This document shows positions 16,960-24,264 of a DNA stretch of 64,000 nt, piece by piece. A program made the translations under genes and the position numbers. Source of the stretch: CALDTK01 sp965215215 (GTDB lineage: Bacteria > Bacteroidota > Bacteroidia > Chitinophagales > Saprospiraceae); NCBI GenBank assembly GCA_965215215.1, contig OZ244043.1, positions 2,666,001 to 2,730,000 of the forward strand. Direction: 5' to 3'. The notes below the pieces were generated by a model. It was not told where the DNA came from and searched no databases. It saw only the letters and a list, made by a program, of their open reading frames with translations. Each line of letters opens with the position of its first letter. The stretch's first letter is position 1.

Positions 16960-16975
16960 GGGGGGGGGGGGGGGG
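16960..16975. repeat. 16-base poly-G/poly-C tract immediately upstream of a start codon
   Basis: Sixteen consecutive G on the plus strand, ending 4 bases before the ATG (16956, minus strand) of the Fe-S subunit gene. It occupies the ribosome-binding/leader position of the operon. Tracts of this length usually vary by slippage. Confidence 0.85.
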
Positions 16976-17032
16976 TTGGCGGTCCCGCCAAGCTACGGGT
17001 TCGCGGGCGGAGTGCGACCTTGTCGGCTAACA

Positions 17033-17662
17033 ATGACACCCGGTAGAGTTGCGGCGATCGTATTGGCGGCGGGGGAGGGGCGGCGCATGGGGGCCGTCAA
17101 ACAGTTGCTGCCCTACGTACGCGCAGACGCTGATGCGAGCGAATCTGCGCCCTTGGTCGCGCACGTCGCCCGCCAAGCGCTCGAGTTTGGCGCGGGTACC
17201 ACCCTCGTGGTTACGGGCGCGCACGCCGAGCGCGTCGGGCGGGTTTTGCCGCAAGGCGCTCGGGGGGTACACCACGCCGGGTGGGCGGAGGGCCAGGGCA
17301 GCTCCCTGGCCGCCGGGGTGCGCTACCTCCTCGGTGCCCCCGGTGCCGGTTGTGAGGCCGCCTTCGTGCTCCTCGCCGACCAGCCTTTCGTGAGCGCGGC
17401 GCTACTGCGTGAGATGAGTGCCGCTTTCGCTAAAACGCGCCCCGATGCGGTAGCCCTGCGCTACCCGAGTGGGGCGGGCGTGCCGGCGCTGTTCTCGCGG
17501 GCGATGCTAGAACGACTCACCGGGGGGGGCGGCGGGGGCGGGGCGAAGGCCGTGCTGCGCGATGCGCGCTTTCGGACGGTGGTCCTGGAGCGGGCGTGGG
17601 CGACGCGCGACGTAGATACGCGGGAGGATTACTTGCGTTTGGTGGGACCGTGGGTCTTCTAA
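17033..17662 (+). CDS. MocA/MobA-like molybdenum cofactor nucleotidyltransferase
   Basis: A 209-residue NTP-transferase. The nucleotide-binding signature AAIVLAAGEGRRMGAVKQLLPY is at residues 7-28 and the metal-binding aspartate in FVLLADQPFVS. This LAAG.S.RMG..K form with the DQP motif fits MocA, which makes the molybdopterin cytosine dinucleotide used by Pao/xanthine-dehydrogenase-type enzymes. Start: ATG at 17033 (MTPGRVAAIV); the frame upstream overlaps the opposite operon. It is divergent from the hydroxylase operon, consistent with supplying its cofactor. A GGGGGGG peptide is encoded by a G-rich stretch at about 17520-17540. Two mini-hairpins (17243, 17422) lie inside. Confidence 0.85.
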   Translation: MTPGRVAAIVLAAGEGRRMGAVKQLLPYVRADADASESAPLVAHVARQALEFGAGTTLVVTGAHAERVGRVLPQGARGVHHAGWAEGQGSSLAAGVRYLLGAPGAGCEAAFVLLADQPFVSAALLREMSAAFAKTRPDAVALRYPSGAGVPALFSRAMLERLTGGGGGGGAKAVLRDARFRTVVLERAWATRDVDTREDYLRLVGPWVF

Positions 17663-18483
17663 TGCCAGCCGGCCTCCACCCCGGGAGTCATCCCGTACCG
17701 CTCCCGGTAGAGTTTGATGAAGTGACTCGTATTGGTGTAGCCTACCGCCGCGGCGACTTCGGCCACGCTGAACGTATCCGCGAACAAGAGCTCCCGGGCG
17801 CGTTCGAGTCGCCTGTCCACGAGCCAACGTTTGGGGCTTTCGCCAAAACGTGCCTTAAAATCCCGCCGGAAGCTTCGCTCCGAGCGCCCGGTGAGGTAGG
17901 CGTAGTCGACGAGCTGCAGGGGCTTGTCGAAGTGGGCTCGCATGAAGTCCCGCAGCGACCGGCGACGGTTGGTTAGCAGTCGAGCGAAAGCCCCGGCCGT
18001 ACTCGGCGAGGCTACGCAGAGCGCGCGGATCAACGCGAGAAAACGAGCGTGCGCGGCGCCGTCGGTGAGCTCACGCGCCGGTGTTAGCCGGAGACGCACG
18101 TCCGCGAGCAGCGCGAGTTCGGGGCTTTCCCCGGGTGCGCCCGGCGGGGTCGCAGCGTCGAGCGCCCGCCGCAAGAGCGGATCGGAGAAGAAGAACAGGG
18201 TTGTCTCGAAGCACCGGCTCGGTGCGGCCAGCAGATCGGTCACGGTGTAGAGTCCGCGACGGATCAGTCCGGCACTGCCCGCCCCGACACGAATTTTCCC
18301 ACCCGTACTGCCGTAAACCACTTGTTCGCCCTCCGTTACACAGCTGAGCGCGTGCATGCTCACGTAACTCGGTCGCTCGTGTACGCGTGCGGTGAGCCGT
18401 TTGCGCAGTACGATCAGCTCCGTGCCGCGGTAGAGTACGTCGACCTCGGGCAGCCCGAACAAACGGTGAGGGATGGTGACCAC
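17659..18483 (-). CDS. AraC family transcriptional regulator
   Basis: A 274-residue regulator with two helix-turn-helix units at the C terminus: PLQLVDYAYLTGRSERSFRRDF and FSVAEVAAAVGYTNTSHFIKLY, then the family end RERYGMTPG. The N-terminal half (LIVLRKRLTARVHERPSYVS, GKIRVGAGSAGLIRRGLYT) looks like a cupin-type sensor. The ligand is unknown. It is convergent with the MocA-like gene, overlapping it by 4 bp, and may regulate that region. A mini-hairpin at 17835 encodes part of RFGESP. Confidence 0.85.
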   Translation of the reverse strand: MVTIPHRLFGLPEVDVLYRGTELIVLRKRLTARVHERPSYVSMHALSCVTEGEQVVYGSTGGKIRVGAGSAGLIRRGLYTVTDLLAAPSRCFETTLFFFSDPLLRRALDAATPPGAPGESPELALLADVRLRLTPARELTDGAAHARFLALIRALCVASPSTAGAFARLLTNRRRSLRDFMRAHFDKPLQLVDYAYLTGRSERSFRRDFKARFGESPKRWLVDRRLERARELLFADTFSVAEVAAAVGYTNTSHFIKLYRERYGMTPGVEAGWH

Positions 18484-18725
18484 GGAGGTAAGCTAGGGTA
18501 TGTCTGATAACTCATGCCGTGGCGAGAGCGAGCGAATCTTCCCCTGAGCCGCGACCCAATGGAGTCTCGGGCCCCGGTGGGGAGCAGTGACGAAGGGCGA
18601 CGAGGGAGCATCGTTCGAACCGCGCGACGGCGGGCGGCGCGACGGCGCGACGGCGGGCGGGAATCTAACCGCTTGCAGTAGGTGAGGGGTTGGTTAGACA
18701 CAGCCTGGGGGAGTGGGGTGCGCAG

Positions 18726-18791
18726 TGCCGTAAAACGGCCAGGAAGGGGTGGTTGGGCATTGCACGTCGGTGTTATGGCCGTTTTACGGCA
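18726..18791. repeat. Inverted-repeat element A (arms TGCCGTAAAACGGCCA)
   Basis: Perfect 16-bp arms at 18726-18741 and 18776-18791 with a 34-base spacer. Each arm is itself a small hairpin (GCCG-TAAAA-CGGC), so the element can fold either as one long stem or as two small hairpins. Related to element B 160 bp downstream. Confidence 0.85.
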
Positions 18792-18950
18792 TTCGGAGGC
18801 AAACTCTCCGCCCCCCTACTACCTATTTACGGGGAACGGCCGTTACGGAAGAGCGCCCTTCAGAAATTGCCCCGCGCTTCGAGTAATCCGTATCTCTCGC
18901 GAGAGACGGTGGTCACGAAGGACGACAGGACTAGAGAGGCGAGCGGGACG

Positions 18951-19025
18951 TAATGCCGCAAAACGGCCAAACTGTGGGACGGACTCCGTCCGATCTCTTT
19001 AAAAGCTGGCCGTTTTACGGCATTA
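18951..19025. repeat. Inverted-repeat element B (arms TAATGCCGCAAAACGGCCA)
   Basis: 19-bp arms at 18951-18969 and 19007-19025 with one mismatch and a 37-base spacer. The core of the arms is the same as in element A; the spacers differ. It sits 30 bp upstream of the dehydrogenase start codon and could act as operator, attenuator or as a small mobile repeat. Confidence 0.85.
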
Positions 19026-19055
19026 CGGCCTGCGCCCCCGCGCACCTTTGCCTTC

Positions 19056-19928
19056 ATGAATGTAGCTTTCTTAGGACTCGGAATTATGGGCGGCCGCATG
19101 GCGGCCAACTGTATTGCCGCCGGCCACCACCTCAGCGTTTGGAACCGCGATGTCGGCAAGGCGAGCGCGCTGGTAGCGCGGGGTGCCCGACTCCCCGACT
19201 CCCCCGCCGAGGCCGTCGAGGGTGCCGCCGTCGTTTTCACGATGCTCACCGATCCCGCCGCCGTAGCGGCGGTCGCCTTCGGCGCGACCGGTTTTGCCGA
19301 AAGGCTGACTCCCGGACAGCTCTGGCTCGATACGAGTACGGTCGATCCGGCTTTCGCCAAAACCTGTGCCGCCCGGGCTGCCCGGGCGGGCTTCGGCTAC
19401 GCCGATGCACCGGTGGCCGGCACGAAGGGGCCGGCCGAGGCGGGCGAGCTGCTCTTCCTCGTGGGAGCACCCGCGGAGCGGGTAGCCGTCGCCGAGCCGC
19501 TGCTCGGGGCGATGGGCGAAAAGACGCTGTACCTTGGTGCACCCGGTGCCGGTGCCTCGGTGAAGCTGCTCGTCAACGGACTGCTCGCGCAGGGCACGCT
19601 CGCCTTCGCCGAGGCGGTGCACCTCGGGGTAGGACTCGGCCTACCCCGTGAAACCGTCTTCGACGTACTCCTCGCCACGCCCGTAGCGGCCCCGTTTTTG
19701 AGTAGCGTCCGGAGCAAAACGGAGGGCGACGATTACGGCGTCAATTTCCCGCTCGAGCACATGCACAAAGACCTGCACCTGGCCGCCTCCGCCGCCTACG
19801 GAGTCGGTCGGCCGGCGCCGAGCCTGAACGCGGCGAAGGAGGTCTACGCGCTGGCGCGAGCACGTGGGTTCGCCGGGGAGGACTTCACGGCGATCTACCG
19901 GTGGTTGGCGGGTACTGGATCGGTTTGA
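19056..19928 (+). CDS. NAD(P)-dependent beta-hydroxyacid dehydrogenase (HIBADH family)
   Basis: A 290-residue dehydrogenase of the 3-hydroxyisobutyrate / GLYR1 family. The Rossmann motif FLGLGIMGGRMAAN is at residues 5-18 with WNRD following strand 2. The substrate-binding DAPVAGTKGPAEAGEL (about 117-132) and the catalytic lysine in GAGASVKLLVNGL (about 167-179) are present, with a C-terminal KDLHLAASAAYG. It oxidises a beta-hydroxyacid or reduces a semialdehyde in the cytoplasm; the exact substrate (for example succinic semialdehyde or tartronate semialdehyde) cannot be told. Two mini-hairpins (19291 read FAER, 19349 read AFAKT) lie inside the coding region 43 bp apart. Confidence 0.9.
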   Translation: MNVAFLGLGIMGGRMAANCIAAGHHLSVWNRDVGKASALVARGARLPDSPAEAVEGAAVVFTMLTDPAAVAAVAFGATGFAERLTPGQLWLDTSTVDPAFAKTCAARAARAGFGYADAPVAGTKGPAEAGELLFLVGAPAERVAVAEPLLGAMGEKTLYLGAPGAGASVKLLVNGLLAQGTLAFAEAVHLGVGLGLPRETVFDVLLATPVAAPFLSSVRSKTEGDDYGVNFPLEHMHKDLHLAASAAYGVGRPAPSLNAAKEVYALARARGFAGEDFTAIYRWLAGTGSV

Positions 19929-20040
19929 GGGGTTTCGCAGAACGGTCGGGCGCCCCCGCCGAGTACCGCGCTCCCGACCGAGATCGAGCCGGAGGGCACG
20001 TCGGGCGGTCCCGCGCCGCGACCGTTCCGAGTTCCGCGCA

Positions 20041-20060
20041 CGCCGTTTCCGGAAACGGCG
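20041..20060. promoter_or_regulatory. Perfect 20-bp palindrome CGCCGTTTCCGGAAACGGCG
   Basis: A full dyad without spacer, 36 bp upstream of the ATG of the small gene at 20096. It has the size and symmetry of a dimeric repressor site. No matching site was seen elsewhere in the window. Confidence 0.55.
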
Positions 20061-20095
20061 GTACACCCGGCACGATCTCCGCAAGGGGTTAGGGC

Positions 20096-20302
20096 ATGAA
20101 CACGCTCCCAATAAACGCCGCCCCCCGCACCAGCCCGAGCCCGAGCCACACCCCGGAAGACGCGAGCCCACTGTGGAGCTTCGTGCAGCGTTCGGACGAT
20201 CCGGAGGAGGCAAACGACCTCGCCGAGTTGTGGGCGGAGGCGGAGCGCGCGGTCGCGGCTCAGATCGGTGCGGCGGGCGAGTGCCGCGCGTACTACAACT
20301 AG
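20096..20302 (+). CDS. Small acidic protein (68 aa), unknown
   Basis: Encodes a Pro/Ser-rich N terminus and an acidic helix (DDPEEANDLAELWAEAERAVAAQIG), with no signal peptide. I do not recognise it. It is likely real because a perfect palindrome lies upstream (20041-20060) and a strong hairpin terminator starts right at its stop codon. A random frame is still possible given the GC-rich composition. Confidence 0.45.
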   Translation: MNTLPINAAPRTSPSPSHTPEDASPLWSFVQRSDDPEEANDLAELWAEAERAVAAQIGAAGECRAYYN

Positions 20303-20340
20303 CGCCCCGCGGCGTACCCGGCCCCCGCGGGGCGGCTTTC
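20303..20340 (+). terminator. Hairpin terminator after the small gene
   Basis: A perfect 10-bp stem CGCCCCGCGG / CCGCGGGGCG (20303-20312 and 20325-20334) with a 12-base loop, followed by GCTTTC. The T run is weak, as is common in GC-rich Bacteroidota. Confidence 0.6.
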
Positions 20341-20446
20341 CGTACTCCTCGAATTATCGGATTGATGGAGAAGACTACCCTAATCCGGGTGGCTCCCGTA
20401 TACCCGTCCAACCAAGTCGAACCCCTCATGCCGTACGCCCCCCCCA

Positions 20447-22175
20447 ATGATCCGACTGGTATTCAGCCTCCTGCTCTGCGCCCACTCCTTTAGTACGCAA
20501 GCCCAACGGACCGACGTCCGCCTCGACCTCGACGAGCTCACCCGACGACTCGCAGCGACCCGCCGACCGCTCGGCGAGTCGGGGGCTACGCTGACGGAGG
20601 CGGACGCGGTAACCGTCCCGCTCCCCTGGTTCGGGGACCGAGCGGCGGTCGTGGCGGTCGTTGAGGCGAGTCAGTTCGCGCCCGAGCTGCAGGCACGCTA
20701 CCCGGAGATTCGGAGCTACCGGATCGTGGGCGGGGCCGGACCGATTACCGGCGGCCGACTGAGCGTCAGTCCCGCGGGCGCCTCCGGACTGTTTTACGAC
20801 GCCGCGGGGCACCCGGTGAGCCTCCTCCCCGGTGCGGATGGGGCGGGGGGCGCCGGGCGGGTACACACCCTACAGCGGCTCGGTGCGAGCGCCCTCGATT
20901 TCGCCTGCGGTACCGACGGGCTGCCGAGCCCGGGACCCGCGCCACTCGCCGAGGTCGGGGCGGTGGCGAACAGTTGCTTCCGGGTCGGCGACGAGCTGCG
21001 CGCCTTTCGGATCGCGCTGACCAACTCGGGGGAGTTCGCCCAGCTGAACGGCGGTACGGTCGCCTCGGTCAACGCGGCCTTCAACGCCCGACTCGGCGAG
21101 CTCAACGCCGTCTACGAGCGGGGGGCGGCCATCACGTTCGAGTTGATCGCGGGCAACGACGTGCTCGTCCAGCTGGATCCGGCAACGGATTCGTACCCGC
21201 TGCCCGACGAATCCGGGCGGGCGGTCGACGAGACCGGCGTGTTCATCAACAGCCGACTCGCATCCGCCGATTTCGACATCGGACACGGCCTGCACGAGAA
21301 AACCGAAGGGGGGATCTCCGGGGTAGCTTACGTCGGTGTGGTATGTCAGGAGGACTACAAAGCCCGGGGCTACAGCACGCTTTACAACGACCGGCCGCTC
21401 GCGATCATGCCGCACGAAGTCGGCCACCAGTTCGACTGCAACCACACCAACTTCGGCTGTTCGAACACGGGGGAGCAGCGCTACGAGCCCGGTGAGGGCG
21501 TAACCGTCATGGGGACGGGGGCAGGTTGCACGAACGCGGATCGCGTCGGCTCCGACATCGGTAATCTCTTTCACGCCGGTTCGCTCGCCGCCATCAACGC
21601 GCACGTGCGGGACGTCGACTGCGCCGCCGCGCGAGCGTCCGGTAACCTGGCCCCGACGAGCGAGGCGAATCCGGGCGACGCCACTTATACCATCCCGGCC
21701 AACACGCCCTTCGTACTCGGGGGCTCCGGCAGCGATCCGAACGATCCCGCCGCTCAGCTCACCTACAGCTGGGTGAGCTTCGACACCGACGACGGCACGA
21801 GTCTAACGCCCGCCCGGAGCGCCAACAGTACCGTGGCGCCCCTGTTCCGCTCCTTCGCACCGAGCGCGAGTCCGGTCCGCTACTTCCCGCAGCTGACGAC
21901 CATCCTGAATGGCCCGGCCGACCCCGTAACCGGCGAAACCCTCCCCGCCGTGAGTCGCAGCCTCAACTTCCGCCTTACCGTGCGCGACAACCACCCCGGG
22001 GCCGGCGGCACGGCCTGCGACCAGATCGCGGTGCAGGTAGCGGACACCGGTGATCCCTTCCGGGTGACCTCCCAAAACGCAGCGACCAGTATCGAGGCCA
22101 ACGGCGGCCGGACGGCGAGCGTCACCTGGGACGTCGCGGGTACCGACGCGGGCGACTGTTCGTGGGCGCGATCAC
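20447..22175 (+). pseudogene. Reprolysin-like zinc metallopeptidase, 3' end lost
   Basis: Signal peptide (MIRLVFSLLLCAHSFSTQAQ), propeptide region to about residue 170, then an M12-type catalytic domain with the zinc motif HEVGHQFDCNH (H323, E324, H327, H333) and the following VMGTG turn. After it comes an Ig-like/PKD-type domain beginning LAPTSEANPGDATYTIPANTPF. The protein sequence stops making sense after SVTWDVAGTDAGDC (about 22165). The frame continues to 22327 only because it runs antisense through the GH43 gene. The expected second beta domain and T9SS sorting domain are missing, so secretion to the surface should fail. The upstream part looks intact. Confidence 0.8.
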
Positions 22176-22185
22176 GCGGACGTAG

Positions 22186-23288
22186 TCACAGTCCCGCTAC
22201 CCCCTCGAACGTCATCACCACCGGCTCGATCGTACCGTCGGCGTTGAAGTACAACTCGTCCAGGCAGGTTACGCGGTGGTCGCGATCCTCGTTGGGAATA
22301 GGGCGGCGGTGGTACACCATCAGGTAGCGATCCGTGTTCGGCACTGCATCACCGAGTGGTGACCCGCGCCGGTGGCCACCGCTTTGTCCGAGCCGAGGAT
22401 GGTCCCGATGCGCTCGTAGGGTCCGGTCGGCGCACCGGCCGTCGCGTAGGCCACCGAGTAGCTGTCGTCCCCCCAGTTGCCCTCCGACCACATGAAGTAG
22501 TAGGTGCCCCCGCGTTCGAACATGAACGGACCCTCCACGTACCCCTCGGGCGTTATCTCGTGGAAGGTTTCGCCGTCGTCCCAGGGGATAAAGCCCGTAA
22601 AATCATCGTTCAAGCGGGCGAGGTTACAGTGACCCCATCCGCCGTAGAACATGTAGTACGTACCGTCTACGTCTTTATACACAAACTGATCGATGGGCTG
22701 GGCACCGTTGTGAAAGCCGTCGACGAGGGGCTCGCCGAGGTAATCTTCGTAGGGTCCGCCCGGTGAGTCGGCTACGGCCACTCCGATGCCGCCTACCTCC
22801 TCCGGGGTCTGAATGTCGTTCGCACCGAAGAAGAAGTAATACTTACCGTCTTTCTCCACCGCCGAAGGCGCCCACATCGCTTTATGCGCCCACGATACCG
22901 CCGAACTGTCGAGAATGCGCTCGTGCTTTTCCCAGGTGAGTAGATCCTTCGAGGAGAAGGCGTCGAAATAGACTTGTCGCTCGAACCTGTCCGAATAGGT
23001 CGGAAAGATCCAGTACTCCTCTCCGAACACGATCCCCTCCGGGTCGGCGTACCACGTATCGGAGATCGGATTGAGCGAGGTTTCCGCTTCGCGCGCAGCG
23101 GGCTCGGACGGTTCGATTCGGCTTGCTTGTTCCGAAGTGCCGCAGGCGTTCGCCAGTACCATCAGAGGCAGGAAGTGTAGCGTTTTGATGGTCGGGTTAT
23201 TCGAGCCGGATAGGCCCGGGATTCGGTGGAAAGATAGCCGCGTGAGGCCCGCGAACACCTTGTGGGAAAAGAGGTTAAGCATGGCCAA
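22186..23288 (-). pseudogene. GH43-family glycoside hydrolase lipoprotein with a one-base frameshift
   Basis: A five-bladed-propeller GH43 enzyme (arabinan/xylan-type hydrolase). Features in order: lipobox LANAC, ISDTWYADPEGIVF with the catalytic Asp, MWAPSAVEKDGKYYFFFG, EGPFMFERGGTYYFMWSEG with the acid Glu, and TGAGHHSV. At about 22344 the frame breaks. The continuation PNTDRYLMVYHRRPIPNED then RDHRVTCLDELYFNADG is in the next frame and ends at 22186. Adding one G (CAGTGCC to CAGGTGCC) restores the whole protein. It could be a sequencing error, a recent mutation or a slippage site. Its start lies only 11 bp from the start of the divergent rhodopsin gene. Confidence 0.85.
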
Positions 23289-23299
23289 TAAATCGTAAT

Positions 23300-24121
23300 A
23301 TGACGAACATAGAGAGTCTTTACCAGTACACCACCACGCAGTACGAAGCCGTACAGCATTTCCTGGCGATGGGTGTGGGGGCGCATTTCGGTTGTCTTTT
23401 GTTTTTCATCCTGATCGCGCGCTTCGTAGCGCCGCGCTACCGCAGCGCTACGGCTTTGTCTTGCCTCGTGATGGTGTCGGCCGGTTCGATCCTTTACGGA
23501 CAGTCTACCCTCTGGCGCGAGGCGTTTAGTTTTAGCGAAAGCACGGGACTTTACGCAGCGGGCGACCACACGTTCAGTAACGGCTTTCGGTACGTCAACT
23601 GGATGGTTACTATTCCCGCACTGCTGGCCCAACTACTCATCGTACTTAATATTCGGGGGACTAAGCTGTACCGCGACGCTACCGTTTTGATCTTGGCCGC
23701 CTGGGTGATGATTATTACCGGCTACATCGGTCAACTTTACGAAACCACCGACATCTCCAAGCTGCTGCTCTGGGGGGCGATCTCGACGCTGCCGTTTATC
23801 CTCATGAATTGGATCGTGGGCCAGAACATCTTCCGGGGCGCCGTGGCCATGCCGCCGCGGGCCGCTCGGGCCATGCGCGGTGTGTTCTGGCTCATGATGT
23901 TCGCTTGGACGCTCTACCCGCTGGCCTACCTCGTGCCCTGGGTGGAGGCTTCGGCGACCGGGGTGGTTTGGCGTCAGGGGCTCTTCACGGTGGCCGATGT
24001 GTCGAGCAAGGCGGTGTACGGGATCGTGATCGCTTACATCGCGGTGCACCGGTCGGCCGCGGAGGGGTTTCAGCCGGCTATGCAGGTGCTGGATATGGCG
24101 CCTCCCAGCAGCTCAGTCTAA
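23300..24121 (+). CDS. Microbial rhodopsin with NTQ motif, predicted light-driven chloride pump
   Basis: A 273-residue seven-helix rhodopsin. Helix C reads FRYVNWMVTIPALLAQ, giving R97, N100, T104 and Q111 at the positions of D97/T101/E108 of proteorhodopsin, the NTQ motif of bacterial chloride pumps (NDQ would be a sodium pump, DTE a proton pump). The retinal lysine is K237 in ADVSSKAVYG with D233 four residues before it. L108 at the spectral-tuning site suggests green absorption. G159 in LWGAISTLPF sits where xanthorhodopsin has the glycine that opens a carotenoid-binding window (inference). No retinal-synthesis gene is in the window. A mini-hairpin at 23529 lies in the coding sequence. Confidence 0.9.
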   Translation: MTNIESLYQYTTTQYEAVQHFLAMGVGAHFGCLLFFILIARFVAPRYRSATALSCLVMVSAGSILYGQSTLWREAFSFSESTGLYAAGDHTFSNGFRYVNWMVTIPALLAQLLIVLNIRGTKLYRDATVLILAAWVMIITGYIGQLYETTDISKLLLWGAISTLPFILMNWIVGQNIFRGAVAMPPRAARAMRGVFWLMMFAWTLYPLAYLVPWVEASATGVVWRQGLFTVADVSSKAVYGIVIAYIAVHRSAAEGFQPAMQVLDMAPPSSSV

Positions 24122-24192
24122 AGCCGGATGGGCGGTGGCTTCGTGGGTAAGACCTGAGCTGAAGCCTGCCGTGGGTGGGGTAGTGGGTAGGC

Positions 24193-24212
24193 CCCCGGGC
24201 TTCAGCCCGGGG
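24193..24212. repeat. Palindromic repeat CCCCGGGCTTCAGCCCGGGG, intergenic copy
   Basis: Nine-bp arms around TC, in the gap between the rhodopsin and GH39 genes. The same 20 bases recur inside the GH39 gene at 24389-24408. A shorter relative (CGGGGCTGAGCCCCG) lies at about 36157-36171. Confidence 0.8.
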
Positions 24213-24264
24213 AAACCGCTCCGTAGGTAGCGTGAGCGGTGTGGGCTAAGTTAGCGGCACGCCT

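Larger units (their letters stand above)
18484..19055. other. About 570 bp intergenic region with two long inverted-repeat elements
   Basis: No recognisable gene. A short GC-only direct-repeat patch (GCGACGGCGGGCG units) lies at about 18627-18661, followed by the two inverted-repeat elements at 18726-18791 and 18951-19025. The second ends 30 bp before the dehydrogenase start codon. Confidence 0.65.

Noticed and set aside
18726..19025. The GCCGTAAAACGGC elements as members of the mini-hairpin family
   Set aside because: They share GTTTT and GC-rich arms, but the loop is TAAAA and the order of parts differs; kept as a separate element type.
20303..20340. Mini-hairpin family member at the terminator after the small gene
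   Set aside because: The stem is 10 bp with a 12-base loop and has no GTTTT or GNAA, so it belongs to a different class.
23300..24121. Sodium-pump (NDQ) or proton-pump assignment of the rhodopsin
   Set aside because: The helix C positions are N100, T104 and Q111; the aspartates required for NDQ and DTE/DTD are absent.
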